The notes under the pieces were generated by a model. The model was not told the origin of the DNA and searched no databases. It was given only the letters and a program-made list of their open reading frames with translations. This document shows, in pieces, positions 8,510 to 15,317 of a stretch of 64,000 nt of DNA (position 1 is its first letter; every line of letters begins with the position of its first letter). Source of the DNA: Nitrososphaeria archaeon (GTDB taxonomy: Archaea; Thermoproteota; Nitrososphaeria; Nitrososphaerales; JAAOZN01); the NCBI GenBank assembly GCA_029775855.1, contig JARVJZ010000002.1:159800-223799 (forward strand), in the 5' to 3' direction. The translations under genes were made by a program, and so were the position numbers.

Positions 8510-9742
8510 ATGGCTGCGCGGAGAGACCTAGCTGACAGAACATTCTGGCTGGCAAAAGAAGAAGAGATAAAGAACGCTGAGACAACAGACATATACTTCA
8601 TCAACGCAGTCAAAGCGCTTCAAGCAAAAGGTTTGAATCCAAAGGTTGTAATGGAGGTTTACTCCAGAAGCCTACCTTACACTGAGCAGTGGGCAGTGGT
8701 AGGTGGAATCTATGAAGCAGCAAAACTCCTCGAAGGACTACCTATAGATGTATACGCTATGGAAGAAGCCGAAATCTTTCTATCAGACCCTTCTACTACA
8801 CTCTACGAGCCAATTCTAAGAATAGAGGGTAGATACACCGACTTCGCACCATACGAAAACCCCCTTCTAGGCCTAATATGCACAAACACATCAATCTTAA
8901 CCAAAGCAGCTAGGATAAAGCAAGCAGCTGGAGAAAAGATGGTTCTAAGCTTCGGCACAAGAAGGACACACCCAGCCTTAGCACCAACAGTGGAAAGAGC
9001 ATCTTACATCGCTGGGCTAGATGGGTTATCAAATGTACTCGGCTCTAAACTTCTTGGGGTTAAACCAGCTGGAACTATGCCCCACGCCATGATACTCTGC
9101 TTTGGAAACCAAAAGGATGCTTGGCTAGCTTTCGACGAGACAGCTCCCAAAGATACGCCCAGAATAGCCTTGATAGATACTCTTTGGGATGAGAAAGCTG
9201 AAGCAATCTTAGCGCTTGAAACCCTAAAGGATAAGCTATGGGGTGTAAGATTAGATACACCAACATCAAGAAGAGGAAACATAAGAAAGATCGTCGAAGA
9301 AGTTAGGTGGGAACTCAACCTAAGAGGAGGCAAGAACATAAAGATCATAGTTTCAGGAGGTCTAGACGAAGATAACATTAGAACACTAAAAGATATTGTA
9401 GACGGCTTTGGTGTCGGCACAGCAATAACCGCAGCGCCGATAATAGACTTTAACGCAAAAATTGTCGAGGTAGAAGAAGAAGGCATACTAAAACCAAGGG
9501 CAAAGCGTGGAGACCTATCTGGAGCAAAGGATGTCTACAGATTCGAAGGCACATTCAGAGACAGAGTAGTGCCTAGAGGGCAGACTATAACGGGTCCTTG
9601 GAGACCTATGTTAACGCCTCTAATAAAAAAAGGTGAAGTGGTGAGAGAATTTAAATCCCCAAGTGAGCTTAGAGCAGCGTTAAAGATGAAGATGAGTAGG
9701 CTTACTGAGGCGGAAGTTTCTCTCAGCACGCACCCTTTTTAA
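8510..9742 (+). CDS. pncB: nicotinate phosphoribosyltransferase
   Basis: A 410-residue protein of the archaeal NAPRTase type. The signature SFGTRRTHP lies at residues 147-155; GVKPAGTMPHAM and the ligand-binding IIVSGGLDEDNI and GFGVGTAI segments follow. It converts nicotinate and PRPP to nicotinate mononucleotide, the entry step of NAD salvage. The divergent nadE supports the call. Related enzymes include nicotinamide- and quinolinate-type homologues, but this sequence reads as the nicotinate form. Confidence 0.9.
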   Translation: MAARRDLADRTFWLAKEEEIKNAETTDIYFINAVKALQAKGLNPKVVMEVYSRSLPYTEQWAVVGGIYEAAKLLEGLPIDVYAMEEAEIFLSDPSTTLYEPILRIEGRYTDFAPYENPLLGLICTNTSILTKAARIKQAAGEKMVLSFGTRRTHPALAPTVERASYIAGLDGLSNVLGSKLLGVKPAGTMPHAMILCFGNQKDAWLAFDETAPKDTPRIALIDTLWDEKAEAILALETLKDKLWGVRLDTPTSRRGNIRKIVEEVRWELNLRGGKNIKIIVSGGLDEDNIRTLKDIVDGFGVGTAITAAPIIDFNAKIVEVEEEGILKPRAKRGDLSGAKDVYRFEGTFRDRVVPRGQTITGPWRPMLTPLIKKGEVVREFKSPSELRAALKMKMSRLTEAEVSLSTHPF

Positions 9743-10038
9743 CCCTTCCACAGACCTATGAGTAGACCGATTATAAACGAGATAGATGTGTATGGTATGA
9801 AGTTAATCAGCGGGCCAGCTTCGCTCTGTATCAAAGGTAAGTAAGCTAGGGCTGTCTTCATCAACTCCTCCATCGAAGGCATCTGCAGATAACCTATAGC
9901 AACGAGAACCACGAAGAGCACAACAATAGCCAAGATGAGCTTAATCGCCCTCTTAATTATAACGCCAACAATCAACCCAATTATGAAGGGTAATACAGTT
10001 GGGATTACCCAAGCTATCTCCTCTGGCACCATGCTCAT
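9739..10038 (-). CDS. small membrane protein, about three helices
   Basis: A 99-residue hydrophobic protein with helices at about residues 9-28, 30-50 and 77-96. It includes GLIVGVIIKRAIKL and a matching second GLLIGLWKG near the C-terminus. This resembles small archaeal membrane proteins of unknown function. Its end overlaps the NAPRTase stop by 4 bp in convergent orientation. Confidence 0.5.
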   Translation of the reverse strand: MSMVPEEIAWVIPTVLPFIIGLIVGVIIKRAIKLILAIVVLFVVLVAIGYLQMPSMEELMKTALAYLPLIQSEAGPLINFIPYTSISFIIGLLIGLWKG

Positions 10039-10115
10039 TTACGCATCTGGCTCTTTACCTTAACTCTCTTATAAAAAGGTTTACAAATATATGGCTGCAA
10101 ACATAGAGACTGCTA

Positions 10116-10556
10116 ATGCGCCTATCCTTCACAGAAGAAAAGATAATGTCAGCGAAGACAGCGTTAGAAGTCATCTTCCCAAACAAAAAGACTCAAGCAG
10201 CAGCACACCTATTCATCCAATTCATAAAAGAAAACAAGGGAAAGGTGAGCAAGAGCCAAGTCAGCAGATTCGCAGATAAACTACAAAAGGGCGAACTACT
10301 CTACGAAAACAAACCCCTTAAGTATAGCAGAAGAAACTTCTACCTAACGATACTGAGAAATTTAATAGGCATGGGATTCCTGCAGAGAAATGTGCCCACT
10401 TGGGACGCCAGCAGAAGAGCAACAAACTATGTCTATGCAGTAAACCTCTTCGACATCCCAAAGAAGCCTCCCTCAGTTGGCTTCTGGAGGCTAGCATACT
10501 ATGTATGTAAGAAGTGGAATATGCTCTTCGAAGAAAACTTGCCTTCAGAAGAATAG
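10116..10556 (+). CDS. winged-helix-like protein, function unknown
   Basis: A 146-residue basic protein with a helical N-terminal half (KTALEVIFPNKKTQAAAHLFIQFI) and a wing-like segment (YSRRNFYLTILRNLIGMGFLQRN). It looks like a DNA-binding winged helix, but no named family is recognised. A TATA-like motif (CTTATAAAAAGG, 10070-10081) precedes it. Either the ATG at 10116 or the internal one at 10146 could be the start. An overlapping shorter frame from 10091 is judged a shadow. Confidence 0.55.
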   Translation: MRLSFTEEKIMSAKTALEVIFPNKKTQAAAHLFIQFIKENKGKVSKSQVSRFADKLQKGELLYENKPLKYSRRNFYLTILRNLIGMGFLQRNVPTWDASRRATNYVYAVNLFDIPKKPPSVGFWRLAYYVCKKWNMLFEENLPSEE

Positions 10557-10560
10557 GCTA

Positions 10561-10803
10561 CTAAAGTGGGTCTCCTATACATTGAACTTCACCTTTAAAT
10601 CGGCGTTGAAAGTTTTTGCAAGCGAAGCATTCTAGAAAGGGGACTCGCTTATTGAGAACTGGGCAGTCAACAGCCTCCTTCTTCATCTTAGCAAGCATCT
10701 TTCCGCTGGCAACACCCTTTAGACTCTCCTGTGCCTCTTTGGAGACCTTCATCGGTTTATCAAGCTCGATGACTTTAACTACATATCTATAATCTTCTGG
10801 CAT
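10561..10803 (-). CDS. small Cys-containing protein, function unknown
   Basis: An 80-residue protein with four cysteines in the C-terminal half (AVDCPVL, LECFACKNF, VQCIGD) that could form a zinc or Fe-S site. The N-terminal half is charged and helical. It is convergent with the winged-helix-like gene (4 bp gap). No family is recognised. Confidence 0.5.
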   Translation of the reverse strand: MPEDYRYVVKVIELDKPMKVSKEAQESLKGVASGKMLAKMKKEAVDCPVLNKRVPFLECFACKNFQRRFKGEVQCIGDPL

Positions 10804-10880
10804 ACAAGATTAGATGCTTATGATGCTTAAAAGGTTGCGGGTAAACCCTTTATCCCACCTTCTTTCTACTTATCTTAGAT

Positions 10881-12233
10881 TTGAATAAAACCACAGCGTT
10901 AGCTCTTTCATTAGCTGCCATAAGTTCGGTTGTTGTAGTTGAGGGAATAGGGGGACTGTTAACCAACAGCCTAGCTCTGCTTTCCGATGCTCTACATGCA
11001 CTATTTGACACCTTAGCCACCCTTACACTACTCGCTGCAACATACATATCTTTAAAGCCTCCAGATGAAACCCACACATACGGACATGGGAAGATCGAAT
11101 CCATAGGAGGATTTGTAGGCGGGCTACTACTCTTCGCCTTAGGAATAAACATAGTATTTTCAGCCTCCAACAGACTCATCGAAGGGACACACGCTGTGGA
11201 AGCAAGCTTAGTTGGCTTCTTAGCGATTTTATACACGCTATCTGTGGATGTATTCAGAATCTTTGTGCTTCACACTTCTTTGAAGGTTGGTGAAAGCGCT
11301 ACCGTTAGAGTAGACTTATTCCACGCCTTTTCAGACCTCTCCTCCACACTTATAGCTTTAGCCGGTCTGTTTAGCGCTTCAATAAATTTTGGTGTTGGCG
11401 ACACCATAGCCGCACTTGTATTATGTTCACTGATCTTCTATCTAAGTCTAAAGACAATCTACAGAACAGGTTTAGAGCTGAGCGACGCTATCCCCCCAAG
11501 CCTATTTAATAAGGTTAAAACGGTATTCCAAACACACCCAAAAGTGGAGAAGTTCAGTAACCTAAAGATGCGTAGGGTAGGTGATAAAGTCTTTGTTGAA
11601 GTCGAGGTAACAATACCTCAAGACCTAAGCATCAGAGATGCAGACATTCTGGTAGAAGACCTTCAAAAGAGGGTTCAGGATACAGTGGGTAAGAGTGAGC
11701 TCTCTGTTAAACTAAAGCCTTCGCTCAGCAGATTAACACCTATCCAGCGTATACATCTAGCATCCGGAAAGGTGGAGGGTGTGAAAGGGGTTCATAAAGT
11801 TGCCTTGACTAATGTTAGCGGCACACTCCACATAACTTTACACATAGAAGTTGACCCTAATTTATCAAGTGAAAAGGCGCATAAAATAGCTGAAGAATTC
11901 GAAAGAGTCTTCAGCGAGGAAATAGGCGAAGTAGGCTCTGTTACCTTACATATTGAACCCGCTAAAGAGCAAAACACCGCATTTGAAGTCAAAGATAGTA
12001 AACTAATAGAGGGTATAAGAGATATTATAATAACAAATAGCTCGGTAAAAGAAGTGAAGATGATTAGAATATACAGCGACGAAAAAAACAGATACGCAAC
12101 TATCAGATGCACACTTAAAGATAACCCCACAGTAGAAGAGGCGCATAACCTAGCAACCGAGCTTGAAAAGAAAATTAGCGAAGCATACAGAAACCTAAAT
12201 GTAACGCTGCAGATAGAAGCAGAAGAGCAGTGA
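10881..12233 (+). CDS. cation diffusion facilitator family transporter with extended C-terminus
   Basis: A 450-residue CDF protein. The first ~205 residues hold the six-helix transport domain with metal-site residues LLSDALHALFD and VDLFHAFSDLSS, plus the HTYGHGKIES loop typical of zinc/manganese/iron CDFs. The remaining ~245 residues contain three tandem beta-alpha-beta modules resembling the ZT dimer domain (about 208-285, 290-368, 378-448); most CDF proteins have one. It probably exports divalent metal in exchange for protons. TTG start. Substrate not assignable. Confidence 0.85.
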   Translation: MNKTTALALSLAAISSVVVVEGIGGLLTNSLALLSDALHALFDTLATLTLLAATYISLKPPDETHTYGHGKIESIGGFVGGLLLFALGINIVFSASNRLIEGTHAVEASLVGFLAILYTLSVDVFRIFVLHTSLKVGESATVRVDLFHAFSDLSSTLIALAGLFSASINFGVGDTIAALVLCSLIFYLSLKTIYRTGLELSDAIPPSLFNKVKTVFQTHPKVEKFSNLKMRRVGDKVFVEVEVTIPQDLSIRDADILVEDLQKRVQDTVGKSELSVKLKPSLSRLTPIQRIHLASGKVEGVKGVHKVALTNVSGTLHITLHIEVDPNLSSEKAHKIAEEFERVFSEEIGEVGSVTLHIEPAKEQNTAFEVKDSKLIEGIRDIIITNSSVKEVKMIRIYSDEKNRYATIRCTLKDNPTVEEAHNLATELEKKISEAYRNLNVTLQIEAEEQ

Positions 12234-12319
12234 ATAATTCTTAGAACGATGTGGTTTTAAATTGATTATCCACAAAATAATTTAAATACTTGTCATACCT
12301 TATATTTGTGAAGCCAAAG

Positions 12320-12376
12320 ATGGCAAAGAAAAAGAAGAAAGCTAAAGAAAAAACAGCTGAACAAAAGAAGAAGTAA
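12320..12376 (+). CDS. tiny Lys-rich protein (18 residues)
   Basis: ATG followed by a Lys/Ala/Glu frame (MAKKKKKAKEKTAEQKKK) and TAA. A TATA-like AATAATTTAAATACT lies at 12276-12290, and a hairpin plus T-run follows the stop, so promoter, short frame and terminator are all in place. An alternative in-frame GTG at 12308 would add four residues. No function is known; very basic micro-proteins of this kind may bind nucleic acid. It could instead be part of a small RNA. Confidence 0.4.
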   Translation: MAKKKKKAKEKTAEQKKK

Positions 12377-12382
12377 AACTAT

Positions 12383-12412
12383 GCCCAAAGATAGGGCTTC
12401 CCCTCATTTTTT
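12383..12412 (+). terminator. hairpin and T-run after the tiny Lys-rich gene
   Basis: GCCC (12383-12386) pairs with GGGC (12394-12397) across a 7-base loop and is followed by T6 at 12407-12412. The stem is short; the T-run is the stronger archaeal termination signal. It falls at the 3' end of the convergent ribonucleotide reductase gene. Confidence 0.4.
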
Positions 12413-14531
12413 AATATAAACCGCACGCAGGCGTGGGGCATCCTCCAGCGTACTCTGAACTAGCACCAACATATTGCTCTATTGTCCTAACATCTGGTCT
12501 TTCAAGCGAGCCCAAGTAAAGCACCTGTTCGCTTTTGCTGCCATATCTGTAGACTGTTATCCCCTTGCAGCCAAGCTTATAGGCTAGCAGATAGATTTTA
12601 CGCACATCATCTGGGGTAGCCTCATTTGGAAGATTCACAGTCTTAGATACAGCGTTATCAGTATACCTTTGAAAAGCAGCCTGCATCTTCACGTGCCACT
12701 CAGGGGGCACGTCAAAAGCCGTTTGAAAGAGCTCCTTTATCTTTTCAGGTATTCCGTTTACGTTCTTTAAAGTTCCTGTCTTAGCTATTTGCAGCATAAG
12801 TTGTTCGCTGTAGAAGCCTTCTCTCTTGGCTGCTTCTTCGAAGAAGCGGTTGACTTCTAGCAGTCTAGTTCCTTCAAGCACGTTCCTCACATAGCTTACG
12901 GCAAAGATTGGTTCTATCCCGCTTGAGCAGCCCGCTATAATTGAGATGGTTCCGGTGGGTGCGATTGTAGTTACAGTAGCGTTTCTCATAGCGCTGTAGC
13001 CTTTCTTCTCCCACACGCTTCCTTTAAAGTTTGGGAAACTTCCTCTTTCTTCACCTAATTCTCGGGAACGCTCTCTACATACATCTGATATGAACTTCAT
13101 GATGTCGGAGGCGACTTGTAGGGCTTTGTCTGAAGCGTAGGGGATTCCGAGCTGTATCAACATTTCTGCGAAGCCCATTACCCCTACACCTATCTTCCTA
13201 TTTGACTTCGTTACCCGCTCAATCTTCTTCAAAGGGTATTTGTTGGCGTCTATAACATCGTCAAGAAATAGCACAGCGAGTCTAGCGACCTCCTTCAATC
13301 TACTCCAATCTATTTTGCCATCCTTAACCATCTTCGCAAGGTTTATTGAGCCAAGGTTGCACGACTCATATGGTAAGAGCGGCTGCTCACCGCAAGGGTT
13401 TGTGCTTTCTATCCTTCCAATATGCGGAGTAGGGTTACTTTCATTTATCCTATCTATGAATATAAGACCGGGGTCTCCAGTAGCCCAAGCCATAGTTACT
13501 ATGTAGTCGAAGACGCTTCGAGCAGGCATCTTTTTGACTTCTTGGCCAGTTCTAGGGTTTATGAGGCTGTATTCTTCTCCAGCTTCTACTCTCTTCATGA
13601 AGTCGTCTGACACTGCTACCGATATGTTGAAGTTGGTTAATGTGTTTCCAGTGCTCTTACTTCCTATAAACTCCATTATATCTGGGTGTGTGACATCTAA
13701 CACACCCATGTTAGCGCCTCTCCTTCTACCGCCTTGCTTTATTACATCAGCAGCAGCGTCAAACACACGCATGAAAGAGACAGGTCCAGAAGCTACCCCG
13801 TGTGTAGATCTTACTATATCGCCCTTCGGTCTTAGCTTTGAGAATGAGAAGCCCGTTCCTCCGCCTGACTGGTGTATGAGAGCCATATATTTTATGGCAT
13901 CGAAGATACCGCGTATCGAATCTTCCACTGGTAATACGAAGCATGCTGATAGCTGCCCCATAGGAGTGCCGGCGTTCATTAGAGTAGGTGAATTGGGGAG
14001 AAATTCTAAAGAAGCCATAATGTTATAGAAGTCTTTCTCAGCCCTATTTGTGTCTCCACCGTATCTACTCTCAACCTTGGCTATACAGTGTGCTACTCGC
14101 TTGAACATCTCTGATGGTGTTTCTATAACTCTGCCCGTATCATCTCTTCTCAGATACCTTTTTTGGAGAACTATTGCTGCGTTAACTGAGAGTTTAAGGT
14201 CGTCCACTACGCCGAAGAAGCTCTTAGCAGCCCTTACTTCAGCCCTCTTCTTCCTATATAGGATGTATGCTTTAGCCGCTTCAGCTAAGCCTTCTTCTAT
14301 TAAGGCTTTTTCAACTAAATCTTGCACCTCTTCTACCTTGGGTATCCTTCTGCCTAGGCTTTCCCTTAGCATAGAAATGACTTTATCAGCGATCTTTTCT
14401 GCAGTTTTACCGTCTCCTTGCTTTGTTGCTGTGAGGGCTTTTAAGACTGCGTTGACTATCTTTTCCCGTTTAAAGGCTTCTACTCTGCCATCTCGCTTTA
14501 CAATCTGCTTCGGCCAAGAGTTGCTGTCCAC
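12411..14531 (-). CDS. nrdJ: adenosylcobalamin-dependent ribonucleotide reductase (class II)
   Basis: A 706-residue protein. Residues ~8-98 are an ATP-cone (KRDGRVEAFKREKIVNAVLKAL). The catalytic barrel carries NSPTLMNAGTP, QLSACFVLP with a redox Cys, SGGGTGFSFSKLRP, the NPCGEQPLLPYESCNLGSINL finger loop with the radical Cys, and ATVTTIAPTGTIS. The C-terminal tail ends CPTPACGLY, the shuttle cysteine pair. It reduces ribonucleotides to deoxyribonucleotides using B12. GTG start; an overlapping ATG at 14533 is out of frame. No intein is visible. Confidence 0.93.
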   Translation of the reverse strand: MDSNSWPKQIVKRDGRVEAFKREKIVNAVLKALTATKQGDGKTAEKIADKVISMLRESLGRRIPKVEEVQDLVEKALIEEGLAEAAKAYILYRKKRAEVRAAKSFFGVVDDLKLSVNAAIVLQKRYLRRDDTGRVIETPSEMFKRVAHCIAKVESRYGGDTNRAEKDFYNIMASLEFLPNSPTLMNAGTPMGQLSACFVLPVEDSIRGIFDAIKYMALIHQSGGGTGFSFSKLRPKGDIVRSTHGVASGPVSFMRVFDAAADVIKQGGRRRGANMGVLDVTHPDIMEFIGSKSTGNTLTNFNISVAVSDDFMKRVEAGEEYSLINPRTGQEVKKMPARSVFDYIVTMAWATGDPGLIFIDRINESNPTPHIGRIESTNPCGEQPLLPYESCNLGSINLAKMVKDGKIDWSRLKEVARLAVLFLDDVIDANKYPLKKIERVTKSNRKIGVGVMGFAEMLIQLGIPYASDKALQVASDIMKFISDVCRERSRELGEERGSFPNFKGSVWEKKGYSAMRNATVTTIAPTGTISIIAGCSSGIEPIFAVSYVRNVLEGTRLLEVNRFFEEAAKREGFYSEQLMLQIAKTGTLKNVNGIPEKIKELFQTAFDVPPEWHVKMQAAFQRYTDNAVSKTVNLPNEATPDDVRKIYLLAYKLGCKGITVYRYGSKSEQVLYLGSLERPDVRTIEQYVGASSEYAGGCPTPACGLY

Positions 14532-14564
14532 ATTTAATTAGTTGTTATGCACTTGCTTATCAAC

Positions 14565-14945
14565 TTAAGGTGTGGCTGATAAGGTTATTACATCTCCAGC
14601 CGTTAAGGTGTTTAACAGTTCAAATCCTTTGGTGATTTGGCCTAAGTGGCTCATGCGTTGGCTTACTTGGCAGTCTTTTAGAAAGAAGCAGATGGCGCCG
14701 TTCATAGGCAAGAAGGCGATATCACCCTTCTTAAATGTTTGAGTGGGCTTCTCTAAGCCTGCTACTATATTTGTAGTGAAGTATATAAATTCGTCTCTGT
14801 ATCTTACTGCTCTTCCGCTGATGGGGAGGCTTCGCAGTATAATCCCGATGGTCATAGGTGCTTTATGCCTATGGAATTCACCTTCAGAAGCGCCTTTGCC
14901 TGCGACCTCTATTCTTATTAGTCTACGTGTGGCAGATGTCTGCAT
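14565..14945 (-). CDS. cyclophilin-like fold protein
   Basis: A 126-residue beta-rich protein resembling the cyclophilin-like family of small archaeal and thermophile proteins (TM1367-like). Features include EGEFHRHKAPMTIGIILRSLP near the N-terminus, GDIAFLPMNGAICFFL in the middle, and MSHLGQITKGFELLNTLTAGDVITL at the end. The prolyl-isomerase active-site residues of true cyclophilins are not obvious, and the function is unknown. It lies 33 bp upstream of nrdJ on the same strand. Confidence 0.65.
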   Translation of the reverse strand: MQTSATRRLIRIEVAGKGASEGEFHRHKAPMTIGIILRSLPISGRAVRYRDEFIYFTTNIVAGLEKPTQTFKKGDIAFLPMNGAICFFLKDCQVSQRMSHLGQITKGFELLNTLTAGDVITLSATP

Positions 14946-15317
14946 ATATTATCGACTCATGCAAGTTTTTATTCGCAAGATTTATTTCTTACCACATCTT
15001 TGCTATTGTGTTTATCGATAAAGTCTCTCTTATCCTTGTAGGCTGAATGGGGTAAGCCGTTTTACAGTTATTGCTGATTAGTGGGGTGAGGGTTGAATAG
15101 GTTATCTTTCCGCTGCTTTCCTCGTATCGCCATCTGGCATCGGAGTCCTAACTTCTTATCTTGTGGCGTAGGTGTCTATTAGACTAACTTACTTTAGGGT
15201 AGGTTTTCCGCTACCCCTTTATATAGTGTGGTGCAAGATGGGGGGTAGCACCACAACCAACAGCAGAAAGCCTTAAATCAAACCCAAAACCATATAATGG
15301 AGCGAGAAAAAGAGTCG
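14946..15317 (+). promoter_or_regulatory. CRISPR leader region
   Basis: A 372-bp stretch without a convincing gene immediately upstream of the first perfect repeat. The degenerate repeat lies at the opposite end of the array, so this side is the leader where new spacers are added and the pre-crRNA promoter resides. It contains a TATA-like TTTATATAG at 15218-15226 bracketed by an inverted repeat. Confidence 0.65.
15210..15249 (+). promoter_or_regulatory. inverted repeat bracketing the CRISPR leader TATA box
   Basis: GCTACCCC at 15210-15217 and its exact reverse complement GGGGTAGC at 15242-15249 flank TTTATATAG at 15218-15226. The last base lies 68 bp before the first repeat. It could be a regulator site or an RNA hairpin near the pre-crRNA start. 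Confidence 0.4.

Noticed and set aside
10091-10279. Plus-strand frame starting at 10091
   Set aside because: It overlaps the longer winged-helix frame from 10116 and has low-complexity, unprotein-like sequence.
13240-14541. Several plus-strand frames of 60-160 residues opposite the ribonucleotide reductase
   Set aside because: They lie wholly within the well-conserved reductase gene and carry no recognisable domain.
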